Positions 35,588-43,726 of a stretch of DNA of 64,000 nt are shown one piece after another. Origin of the DNA: Kitasatospora paranensis. Its GTDB lineage: Bacteria; Actinomycetota; Actinomycetes; Streptomycetales; Streptomycetaceae. A program made the translations under genes and the position numbers. The stretch covers positions 7,316,001-7,380,000 of the forward strand of contig NZ_BAABKV010000001.1 in assembly GCF_039544005.1 (NCBI RefSeq), given 5' to 3'. Under the pieces are notes generated by a model, which was not told the origin of the DNA, did not search any database, and was given only the letters and a program-made list of their open reading frames with translations. The stretch's first letter is position 1; every line of letters starts with the position of its first letter.

Positions 35588-36643
35588 CTAGTACACGCCC
35601 TCGATCACCTGCGCGCCGGATGCCGGGCGGAAGGGCTGGACGTCGGCGAGGTCGTCGCCGTCCCTCGGCAGGCCCGAGGCGATCCGGACGGCGGTGTCGC
35701 GCTCCATCACGTTGGGCAGGAACAGGTCCTTCGTCAGCAGGTGGACGAGGACGCGGCCGCGCTCGCCGGGCGCCACCCGCTCCCCGGTGTCCGGGTCCAC
35801 CACCTCGACGACCGACCGGGGCTGGAAGGTCCGGAACACGCACGGGTGCGTGTCACCGGGCTCGGGCGAGCGCTGCGGCGCGATGCCCATGAGGCTGTTG
35901 CCGTAGATCCCGCGGACCTCGGCCTGCGGGAAGAACTCGGTCTTGAGCAGCCGCAGCGAGGTGCTGCTGATGCTGGTGCCGCTCCAGATGATGCCGGTGA
36001 CGCGGTCGGCCAGCCGGCGGTAGAGCTTCTCGCGGGCGCACAGCGCCTCCAGCACGGGCGGCGTGACGAACAGGACCCGGATGTCCTGCGACTCGACGAT
36101 GGTCTCGACCTGGTCGAGGACGTGCTGGACGTACTCGTCGGCCAGCGGCCGCCGGTCGGTCCGGATCAGCAGCTTCACCCACCGCGGGTCGAAGTCCACC
36201 GTGAAGAACTTGGCCCGGCGCAGCTGCGCCAGCCGGCGCACGGAGCGGCCGACGATGTGCGGCCCGGTGGGCCCGATGTGCAGCCAGTGGCCGCCGTCGC
36301 CGAACGCGGGCAGCACGGTCTCGACCCAGTCCACGCCCTCCTGACGGGAGCGGTGTTCGACGACGCGCTTGGGCGCGCCGAGCGTGCCGCCCGACTCGTA
36401 CACCTCGAACGGGCTGTCCGCCGAGCCGGCCGGCACCAGGAGGTCGACCGGGACGGTGCGCAGTTCGTCGCTCACGTCGGGGAACTTCCGCAGGTCGGCG
36501 AAGTCCTCGACGTCGCGGAGCGGGTCGAAGCCGAGGCTGTCCCTGCGCTTCAGCCAGAACGGTGACCCGGTCTCAGGGCTGAAGTGCCACTGCAGGATCT
36601 CCTGGAGATGACAGGTCGTGGGGGAGTCGTCGTAGCCGCTCAC
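35588..36643 (-). CDS. EphF/LuxE-like acyl-adenylating enzyme (EhpF family)
   Basis: The 351-residue protein belongs to the compact branch of the ANL superfamily including LuxE acyl-protein synthetases and EhpF of phenazine antibiotic biosynthesis. The start (LQEILQWHFSPETGSPFWLK) is typical as I recall it. The adenylation core follows: ESGGTLGAPKRVVEHRS (P-loop-like), IYGNSLMGIAPQ and GERGRVLVHLLTKDLFLPNV. It lacks the usual mobile C-terminal domain. It probably activates an aryl carboxylate and passes it to the LuxC-like reductase to make an aldehyde. The GTG start overlaps the trpG-type stop. Confidence 0.72.
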   Translation of the reverse strand: MSGYDDSPTTCHLQEILQWHFSPETGSPFWLKRRDSLGFDPLRDVEDFADLRKFPDVSDELRTVPVDLLVPAGSADSPFEVYESGGTLGAPKRVVEHRSRQEGVDWVETVLPAFGDGGHWLHIGPTGPHIVGRSVRRLAQLRRAKFFTVDFDPRWVKLLIRTDRRPLADEYVQHVLDQVETIVESQDIRVLFVTPPVLEALCAREKLYRRLADRVTGIIWSGTSISSTSLRLLKTEFFPQAEVRGIYGNSLMGIAPQRSPEPGDTHPCVFRTFQPRSVVEVVDPDTGERVAPGERGRVLVHLLTKDLFLPNVMERDTAVRIASGLPRDGDDLADVQPFRPASGAQVIEGVY

Positions 36644-37221
36644 GCCATCACCCGCTCGGCTGCCTTCAGCGCATTCGCGACCATGTCGAGGCCCTTCTCG
36701 GTGAACAGGGATTCCGGATGGAACTGCACGCCTTCGATCGGCAGGTCGCGGTGGCGCACTCCCATGACCTCGCCGCTCTCGGTCCAGGCCGTCACGACGA
36801 GCTCGTCCGGCAGGGACGCCGGGTCGACGGTCAACGAGTGGTACCGCGTCACCTCCAGCGGGCTCGGCAGCCCCTCGAAGGCACCGGTGCCCCGGTGGAA
36901 CACGGGGCTGAGCTTGCCGTGCATCGGCACGGCCGCCCGGACCACGCGCGCGCCGAACGCCTCCGCGATGCACTGGTGCCCGAGGCAGACGCCCAGGATG
37001 GGCACCTGGTGGCCGCGGTCGCGGATGAGGTCCAGCGAGATGCCCGCGTCCTGCGGCCCGCCCGGGCCGGGGGAGATGAGGATCAGGCTCGGGTTCAGCC
37101 GGGTGACCTCGTCGACGGTCAGGGTGTTGTTCCGGACGACCCGGCATTCGTGCCCGAGCTGACCGGCGTACTGCGCGAGGTTGTAGACGAAGGAGTCGTA
37201 GTTGTCGATGATGATGATCAC
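36640..37221 (-). CDS. Anthranilate/aminodeoxychorismate synthase glutaminase subunit (TrpG/PabA type)
   Basis: The 193-residue class I glutaminase has nucleophile Cys79 in LGVCLGHQ and His168/Glu170 in VQFHPES. The start IIIIDNYDSFVYNLAQ and PGPGGP are classic. It supplies ammonia to the neighbouring chorismate enzyme. The GTG start overlaps the stop of the TrpE-type gene (GTGA), fixing the pair as one complex. Being in a biosynthetic operon, it is probably dedicated to the natural product and not to tryptophan. Confidence 0.92.
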   Translation of the reverse strand: MIIIIDNYDSFVYNLAQYAGQLGHECRVVRNNTLTVDEVTRLNPSLILISPGPGGPQDAGISLDLIRDRGHQVPILGVCLGHQCIAEAFGARVVRAAVPMHGKLSPVFHRGTGAFEGLPSPLEVTRYHSLTVDPASLPDELVVTAWTESGEVMGVRHRDLPIEGVQFHPESLFTEKGLDMVANALKAAERVMA

Positions 37222-38609
37222 GTGTGGACCCCCGGTCCGAGACTGACGGCGGCGGCGCGGGCGGCGGCCCGGAGCTTGGCCACGCACTCGTCGCGTTCGG
37301 CGACGGGATCGGAGTCGTGGACGATCCCGCTGCCGGCCTGCAGGTGCAGCTCGCCGTCGTGCATGACGAGCGCGCGAATGGTCAGGTAGAGATCGGCGTG
37401 GCCGACGCCGAACGATCCGACCGCACCCGAGTAGAGGCCGCGGCCGACCGGCTCGAGTTCGTCGATGATCTCGATCGCCCGCACCTTCGGGGCCCCGGTC
37501 ATGGTGCCGGCGGGGAAGCTCGCGCGAAGGAGGTCGTCGGTGCGGCAGTCGGGGCGGAGCTGTCCGCGGACATCCGATGTCAGATGCATGACATGGGAAT
37601 ACCGTTCGACCTCCATCAGGCGCGGCACCCGGACGGTGTTCGGCAGGCAGACCCGTCCGAGGTCGTTGCGCGCGAGGTCGACGAGCATCCGGTGCTCGGC
37701 CAGCTCCTTCTCCGACGAGACGAGGTCCCGCTCGGCCGCGCGGTCCGCGGCCGGGTCGGCGCCCCGCGGACGGGTGCCGGCCAGTGGTCGGATCAGGACA
37801 TCGCGGTCGGCGAGCGTGACGCACGGCTCGGGCGACGCGCCGACCACCTCGAACTCGCCGCTGCGGTACCAGAAGTGGTACGGCGAGCGGTTGAACTCGG
37901 CCAGCCGTCGGTACACCGTCAGGCCGTCCGCCTCGCCGGGCGCCGAATACCGGATCGACAGCACGACCTGGAAGATGTCGCCGGCCAGGATGTACTCCTT
38001 CGCCCGGCGCACGGCCTCCAGGTACTCGTCCGCCCGGTGCCCGAAGGCTCCGGCGCCGACCCGTGCCGACACCTCCGGGAAGGCCGCGGCCTGCCGGAGC
38101 AGCCGCTCGACGCGCTCGCCGGCGTCCCGGGCCGCCGACGCCGAGGCGCCCCGGCCGACCACCGTGGTCCCCGTCCCGTCGAAGCGGACCAGCACCTCGG
38201 GCAGGAACAGGTCGTAGGTCGGCAGGCCCGTCGACTGCAGCGACAGCCGTTCGAAGCCGGTGACCGCGTCGTACCCGATGCAGCCGTACCAGCTGACCTC
38301 GTCGAGCGCCGCGCCGGGCGCGAACTCGAGGCCGGCCAGGAAGTCGACCGCCGCCGTGACCGGTCCGGGCGCCGACAGGTCGTGCTCCGGCCCCGACCGG
38401 CGGGCGACGGCCAGCTCGCCGACCGCGAGCAGCACGACCGGCTCCGGGTCCGCGGCCCGGCAGCTGAGCATGATCCGCTCCGAGCCGCGCAGCGCGGCCG
38501 CGGCGACGACCGCGTCGACGTCCGGTCCGCGCAGCTCGTACCGGTGCACGACGTCGCCGGCGCTCAACCCGCTGCGCAGGAAGGCGGACGACTCCAGGGT
38601 GGCGGCCAT
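37218..38609 (-). CDS. Anthranilate synthase component I-type chorismate enzyme (TrpE/PabB family)
   Basis: The 463-residue protein has the chorismate-binding domain: RRAKEYILAGDIFQVVLS, RPLAGTRPRG, HRMLVDLARNDLGRV, and FPAGTMTGAPK near the metal site. The Ala in PLAGT favours anthranilate synthase over PabB enzymes that have Lys there, though some PabB-like proteins also have Ala. With the TrpG subunit it would make anthranilate (or aminodeoxychorismate) from chorismate and ammonia. No other trp genes are nearby, so the product probably feeds the cluster. Confidence 0.85.
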   Translation of the reverse strand: MAATLESSAFLRSGLSAGDVVHRYELRGPDVDAVVAAAALRGSERIMLSCRAADPEPVVLLAVGELAVARRSGPEHDLSAPGPVTAAVDFLAGLEFAPGAALDEVSWYGCIGYDAVTGFERLSLQSTGLPTYDLFLPEVLVRFDGTGTTVVGRGASASAARDAGERVERLLRQAAAFPEVSARVGAGAFGHRADEYLEAVRRAKEYILAGDIFQVVLSIRYSAPGEADGLTVYRRLAEFNRSPYHFWYRSGEFEVVGASPEPCVTLADRDVLIRPLAGTRPRGADPAADRAAERDLVSSEKELAEHRMLVDLARNDLGRVCLPNTVRVPRLMEVERYSHVMHLTSDVRGQLRPDCRTDDLLRASFPAGTMTGAPKVRAIEIIDELEPVGRGLYSGAVGSFGVGHADLYLTIRALVMHDGELHLQAGSGIVHDSDPVAERDECVAKLRAAARAAAVSLGPGVHT

Positions 38610-38610
38610 G

Positions 38611-39303
38611 TCAGCGGACCGCCGCGGGAACGGCCTCGTCGGAGTACTCCACCGCCACCACGCGGGCCGGTGCGGCCTCCACGCCGGACACCTTGATCGG
38701 CAGGGCGAACAACTGCACCACCGGCTGCGTCAGCTCGTGCAGGTTGGTCACGTACTCCAGGATCGGGATGCCGGCTCCCAGAAGTGCGTGGTGCACCGGC
38801 GACTCGGCATCGCCGGGACGCTCGGTCAGGCAGTCGAACCCGACGAGGACGGCTCCGTTGTCGATCGCCCACTGCGCGGCCGACGGCGTCATGTACGGCG
38901 GGCGGTCCCAGTAGTCCGCGGCACCCCAGTTGCGGTGCAGGTAGTCGGTCCGGATCAGGAGGCGGTCCCCGGGCGTCCACCGGTCGCCCACCGCCTTGTC
39001 CAGGTCCTCGGCCGTCACCGGCTCCAGGTCGCCCTTGTGCGACAGGTCCGCCACACAGGCCCGGCCGATCAGGGTTTCGAGCGGAACGTCCTCGATGCCC
39101 TCCGTCCCCGGGTAGAAGTGCAGCTTGTACTCCACGTGCGTGCCGTTGTGCGGGAAGATGTGCAGCGTGGAGAAGGTGCGGTTGGTGCCGTACGGATCCG
39201 TCTGCGGCGTCATCGCCCGGTCGAACGTGAACTGGGGGAACCAGTCCGCCGGATAGGACGGCATCCCCTCGTAAAATCCGTGGGTAAGGTCGACAATGCG
39301 CAT
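38611..39303 (-). CDS. Cyclase family protein (kynurenine formamidase/isatin hydrolase-like)
   Basis: The 230-residue protein has the metal-binding fold of KynB and isatin hydrolases. The signature HxGTHxD appears as HNGTHVE (residues 52-58), with Glu in place of the final Asp. LLIRTDY, FDCLTERPGD and LPIKVSGVEAAPARVVAVEY are also typical. The family hydrolyses amide or lactam bonds in aromatic substrates derived from tryptophan or anthranilate, or performs cyclisation. In this setting it may open or close a ring on an anthranilate-derived intermediate. It lies one base downstream of its neighbours on each side of the operon flow. Confidence 0.8.
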   Translation of the reverse strand: MRIVDLTHGFYEGMPSYPADWFPQFTFDRAMTPQTDPYGTNRTFSTLHIFPHNGTHVEYKLHFYPGTEGIEDVPLETLIGRACVADLSHKGDLEPVTAEDLDKAVGDRWTPGDRLLIRTDYLHRNWGAADYWDRPPYMTPSAAQWAIDNGAVLVGFDCLTERPGDAESPVHHALLGAGIPILEYVTNLHELTQPVVQLFALPIKVSGVEAAPARVVAVEYSDEAVPAAVR

Positions 39304-39306
39304 TGG

Positions 39307-40563
39307 TCAGCCGTTCTGCCGAGTGTGATCGACGTCGTAGAAGCCGGTCCCGTCGAGATATCTGATCGTGTTCAGATCCCGTTGCAGGACACCATCGGAC
39401 TCGTGGTGGAGCGTGACGGTGAGCGGGTAGGTCAGGTCGTTCACAGTGGGCTGGATGGCACTGCCCGGTGCGACGAGGGTCCGCAGCCCGCGGAAGCTCG
39501 GCAGGGCCTCGATCCGGTCGATCCCCCGGTAGGAGACGAGCGTCCCGCTGTACGGCGATGCCAGCGCCGACCAGGCGAAGTGGTGCTTGAGCCGGTACGG
39601 CGCACCGCAGCGCGCATCGAAGCGCTCCGGCCGGACGTAGCTGTCGACCGTCCAGTCGAGCTGTGACTCGCCGATCGCCTCGGCCGCGTAGTACGGCAGT
39701 TCGCCGCCCGAGATGCGCGCGCCGATCTCGACGAGGCAGGGACCGTCCGGAGTCATCTTGATCTCCAGGTGGGACGGACCGTACTGGATGCCGAGCGCGT
39801 CCAGGACGGCGAACGCGTACGCGGTCAGCGCGTCGAGACCGGGTGCGTCCGGCTCCAGCAGGACGCTCTCCACCAGCAGGTCGGTGATGCCGTTCACGGT
39901 CAGCCGGCCGGATCCCCAGCTGTCGGTGACGTGGTGCTGCCCGGCCCGGCTCACCGTGTTGACGATGTACTCCGCGCCCTGCAGGTACTCCTGCGCCACC
40001 GCGCCGTCGTTCGGCAGCGAGAAGATGTTCTCCCGCCCCATGATCGCCGCAAGTGCCGCCGCGGACTCGTCGGGTGTGTCGCAGAAGGTGACGCCGTCGC
40101 CGGCGGCACTGCGCAGCGGCTTGACCACGATCCGGCCGCCGATCTCCCGGTGCCAGGAGCGCAGTTCGGCCTCGCCGGTCACGTGCGCCTGGCGCGGCGC
40201 CCGCAGTCCGACGGCCGCCACCCGCTCGATCATCCGGAACTTGTCCCGCCTGGTGGCGCTCAGCTTGGTGCCGTTGGTGTCCAGACCCATCAACTCGCTG
40301 ATTTCGTCGGCCAGTTCGACGCCGAGCTCGCTGCCGGTGAGGACGGCCACCGGCTGGTAGGCGGACAGCTGCCGGAGGGTCTCCTCGATGTCGCCCCGAT
40401 GCACCACGTTCGCGACGTAGCCGTCGAGATCCAACGGACCGCGGTACACCGTCGGGATCTCCGCCGTGCTCTGCAGGCGGACGCAGCGGTACCCCGCCTC
40501 CAGGAACGCGGGCGGCAGCCCGCGGGCCGGCGCGTACGGATCGACCAGTACGACATGCTTCAT
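39307..40563 (-). CDS. ATP-grasp carboxylate-amine ligase (first of two)
   Basis: The 418-residue protein has the ATP-grasp layout: a pre-ATP domain (MKHVVLVDPYAPARGLPP), the lysine strand GRIVVKPLRSAAGDGV, QEYLQGAEYIVNT, and the metal-binding HLEIKMTPDGPCLVEIGARISGG (as two short pieces). Such enzymes form an acyl phosphate and join it to an amine, making amides or dipeptides without an NRPS. It differs strongly from its neighbour, so the two probably catalyse successive ligations. Its start overlaps the stop of the second ligase gene (ATGA). Confidence 0.85.
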   Translation of the reverse strand: MKHVVLVDPYAPARGLPPAFLEAGYRCVRLQSTAEIPTVYRGPLDLDGYVANVVHRGDIEETLRQLSAYQPVAVLTGSELGVELADEISELMGLDTNGTKLSATRRDKFRMIERVAAVGLRAPRQAHVTGEAELRSWHREIGGRIVVKPLRSAAGDGVTFCDTPDESAAALAAIMGRENIFSLPNDGAVAQEYLQGAEYIVNTVSRAGQHHVTDSWGSGRLTVNGITDLLVESVLLEPDAPGLDALTAYAFAVLDALGIQYGPSHLEIKMTPDGPCLVEIGARISGGELPYYAAEAIGESQLDWTVDSYVRPERFDARCGAPYRLKHHFAWSALASPYSGTLVSYRGIDRIEALPSFRGLRTLVAPGSAIQPTVNDLTYPLTVTLHHESDGVLQRDLNTIRYLDGTGFYDVDHTRQNG

Positions 40564-41797
40564 GCGACGTCTCCCACCGGCTCGGCGCTGATCCGGAAGT
40601 CAGCGGCGGCGACTTGGATGGCTTCCTCGACCGTCCGGCTCGTGGCCCCCGGAACCGGAACCGGCCGCCCACGTGCTCGTAGTAGGCGTCGGCCGGCGGC
40701 AGCACGTCGCCGCGGTCCAACAGCGCCTCGGCGTACAGGCCGGGCACCCGCCCGCTCAGCGGGGTGACCTCGGTGATGCGGCAGGGCCGCCGCGCCGGCG
40801 ACGGCACCAGCAGCCAGCCGGCGACCTCGTCGTTCTTCAGCACCGGCGTGTCCAGGGGTTGGCCCAACTGCAGCCTGAGCGCCGCCGCCATCAAGTCGTA
40901 GCCGTGGACCTCCCGCCACAGGAAGGGGATCTCACTGCCCCCCACCCGGGCTCCGACCTCCAGGAAGGTGCACTCGGGCCCGCCGGTGCCGGTGGCCGGC
41001 CCGACGAACATCTCCAGGTGGAACACCAGCGGGTCGGTGTCGAAGGCGCCGATGAACCGCTCGGCGGCGGCGCCGACCGCCGACACGATCTCCGGGCGGT
41101 CCTCCTCGACCGATCCCAGGTAGTCGCCGGTGCGGAAGGCGAGGCAGTCGTTGACGTACCGCGACGCGCGGAAGGCGGCGAGGCGTCCGTCCAGGTACAC
41201 GCCGTCCACGTGGTAGATCGGGTGCGGGTTGTAGACCTGGGCGAGCATCGGCCGCGCGGTGAAGTCGATCCCGTCCGCGTCGGACGGTCCGTGCAACCGC
41301 ACGACGCCGTCGCTGGAGCTGCCGATCCGGGGTTTCACGATGACGGGCCAGCCGTGCTTCTCGGCGAAGGCGCGGACCTCGTCGGCGCTGTCGACCGCCA
41401 TCAGCTCGGGCACCGCGAGGCCGCGGGCGGTGAGGACTTCGGCCATCACGAGCTTGTCGAGGAACCGTAAGGCCTGGTCGGGCCGCGTCCCCTCGCAGTC
41501 CCACTCCGCCCGGAGGGTCGCCGCCGTCAGCAGGTCGTCCTCCTTCAGGGCGACGATCCGCTGCGGTGGACCGTGCAGCTCGGCGAGCGCCGAGACCGCC
41601 CGTCGGACCGCCACGAGATCATCGGTGCGGTCGACGGTCTCGACGCCGGCGGCCAGGTCGGGGACCCGGGGCAGACCGACCTCGGTCGTGATGTAACTGA
41701 CGCGGTTGACGGTGTGGTCGAGCACGGTCGCGTAGTCGACGTACTCCGCCCGCCACCGGTGGATGACCACCACGTGGGGCTGGACCGACGCACTCAT
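40560..41797 (-). CDS. ATP-grasp carboxylate-amine ligase, first gene of the operon (one apparent frameshift)
   Basis: About 412 residues: N-terminal domain MSASVQPHVVVIHRWRAEY, ATP-binding WPVIVKPRIGSSSDGVV, and metal-binding CTFLEVGARVGGSEIP. The frame shifts at the CCCCC run 40646-40650, and one added base yields an ending in RISAEPVGDVA. The ATG at 41797 has GAAGGA at 6 bases. Codon 41468-41470 is TTA, the rare leucine codon read by the bldA tRNA, so translation of the whole coupled operon may wait for late growth. It probably forms an amide with the partner ligase. Confidence 0.82.
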
Positions 41798-42786
41798 CGC
41801 GGATCCTTCGTCGTCGTTGGGATGGACCAACCGCTCACCGGCAGATGGGCGCGCGGGCGTGGCGCATCGCACCAGCCACGTGCGAGGGCAGCGTTTGGCG
41901 TTGAGGTGGAGGTGGTTGGATCTCTCGGATGTTCGGGAGGCCGGGCGAGGGCCGCTGCTGCCATACTGATGCTGCGAGCGTCCTCTTGAACTTCGACCGG
42001 CCGTTCAGCTGGTCAGCGGCGGTGCCACGCGGGGCCCGCACGCATGGTGAACCGTCGGGGATCTGACGGTACGTCTAGCGCTGACACTCGCATCGGCAAC
42101 GGTCGAGCAACTCGACCGACCCGTCGGAGCGGCTCGCGCCGTCAGACGTTTGTTGCACGAAGACCCCCGTTTTTGACCGCCGTTGCAATATCTTGATCGT
42201 ATGGCAGGCCTGATGATTCGCACAAGGCTTTTCGTCATGTCGGGTTCAAGAACGGACGGGCTCCGCCGAAGCGCCCGCCCGACGATCCGCGCCGGTGCCG
42301 GATCGCCTTGACCCCACGCCGACAGCTCATCTGAGATCGAGTCACCTGACAAGACACCACATCAGCAACTCTGCAGGTCGGTTGGGTCTCCTGAGGGTGA
42401 ACGCAATGTGCTCGGCGTCGGGCCGGGTCCTCGAATCGGGCGTCGACGGCCTCGGCCCCAGGCCCCCCTCCGATCTCCACGGCCCTCCACCGGGCCGCTG
42501 CGGTCGATCCTGCGTTCCCGGCGGGGCTCGCACCCCCGGAGGCGCCGTAGGGCCGGCGCGACTCACCCGTTCGGCCGGACGCCGGGCCGCCGCCGTGCCG
42601 CCGGGGACGTCTGCGGCCGGCCCCTCGGGTGCAGGCACCCGGCAGCCGACCCGCACCGCGCTGCGCCGTCCGGGTGGCATTGCCGGGCCCGACCGGCGGG
42701 GACCGCGCGCCTCCGGCCGCATGGACGGCGACGGCGGGAATGGTGGTCGGTCGGTAGTGGTGTGCGGCCGACGACGGGAGAGATCA
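41798..42786. other. Roughly 1-kb gene-free control region at the right edge of the cluster
   Basis: No open frame here has consistent third-position G/C bias, and base composition is visibly lower in GC around 42140-42240 (TTTGTTGCACGAAG, CGTTGCAATATCTTGATCG). It should hold the promoter of the 18-gene minus-strand operon and upstream signals of the plus-strand SDR gene. A palindrome at 42100-42118 is the clearest element. Confidence 0.5.
42100..42118. promoter_or_regulatory. Perfect palindrome, candidate operator of the cluster
   Basis: CGGTCGAG-CAA-CTCGACCG, 8-bp arms, about 300 bp upstream of the first ATP-grasp gene. The size and symmetry fit a dimeric repressor or activator. No cognate regulator gene lies next to it. 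Confidence 0.5.
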
Positions 42787-43623
42787 GTGGCCTCATCAGC
42801 GGAAGGGCAGCGGCGGCCGGTGCCGCAGCTCCTCACGGGGCAGAAGGCGTTGGTGACCGGGGCGAACTCCGGGATCGGCAGGGCGACGGCGGTCGCCCTG
42901 GGCCGGGCCGGTGCGGACGTGGTCGTCAACTACGTCTTCGGACCGGAGGCGGCGGAGGAGGTCGTCGAGGAGATCCGGTCATTCGGGGTGCGTGCCTACG
43001 CGCACCAGGCCGACGTCGCCCAGGAGGACCAGGTCGTCGCGATGGTCGCACGGATGGTCGAGGAGTTCGGCACGATCGACGTCATGGTGGCCAACGCCGG
43101 GTTGCAGCGGGACGCCGCCATCGCCGACATGACCGTCGAGCAGTGGCACAAGGTGCTGGACGTCAACCTGACCGGCCAGTTCCTCTGCGCCCGTGAGGCG
43201 GCGAAGGAGTTCCTCCGCCGCGGCGTCGTCCCCGAGGTCTCCCGCTCCGCCGGCAAGATCATCTGCATGAGTTCCGTCCATCAGATCATCCCCTGGGCCG
43301 GCCACGTGAACTACGCCGCCTCCAAGGGCGGCGTCCTGATGCTGATGCAGACCCTGGCCCAGGAGCTCGCCCCGAAGGGGATCCGGGTCAACGCTGTGGC
43401 CCCGGGTGCCATCCGCACCCCGATCAACACCTCCGCCTGGAACACGCCCGAGGCCGAGGCGGCGCTGCTCACCCTGATCCCGTACCGGCGGGTCGGCGAT
43501 CCCGAGGACATCGCCGACGCGGTGACCCTGCTGGCCTCCGACCTGATGGACTACGTCGTCGGGACGACGCTCTACGTCGACGGCGGTATGACCCTCTTCC
43601 CCGGCTTCGCCACCGGGGGCTGA
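42787..43623 (+). CDS. SDR oxidoreductase, glucose 1-dehydrogenase-like
   Basis: The 278-residue protein has the SDR motifs TGANSGIG, VANAG, SSVHQ and YAASKGG, and the C-terminal glucose-dehydrogenase-like YRRVGDPEDIADAV and YVDGGMTLFPGF. It probably oxidises glucose or another polyol with NAD(P). The GTG at 42787 has GGGAGAG just upstream and marks where coding bias begins. It is followed after 103 bp by cydA, which could re-oxidise the reducing power it generates. Confidence 0.8.
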   Translation: MASSAEGQRRPVPQLLTGQKALVTGANSGIGRATAVALGRAGADVVVNYVFGPEAAEEVVEEIRSFGVRAYAHQADVAQEDQVVAMVARMVEEFGTIDVMVANAGLQRDAAIADMTVEQWHKVLDVNLTGQFLCAREAAKEFLRRGVVPEVSRSAGKIICMSSVHQIIPWAGHVNYAASKGGVLMLMQTLAQELAPKGIRVNAVAPGAIRTPINTSAWNTPEAEAALLTLIPYRRVGDPEDIADAVTLLASDLMDYVVGTTLYVDGGMTLFPGFATGG

Positions 43624-43726
43624 GCCCCGATGCCCGCGTCGACGACCACCCGGGCGAACACCCGCCCGACGCCCGGACCGGGGCCGGAACCGTCCGCCCA
43701 CCGAGCGCACGCAGCGGGAGCGTGAG

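Noticed and set aside
37218..38609. Primary tryptophan pathway assignment for the TrpE/TrpG pair
   Set aside because: No other trp genes are near. The pair is coupled to adenylation, cyclase and ATP-grasp genes, so a dedicated role is more likely, although not proven.
42295..42786. A 164-residue N-terminal extension of the glucose-dehydrogenase-like SDR
   Set aside because: It lacks coding bias and any domain. The GTG at 42787 has a good ribosome binding site and fits SDR length.
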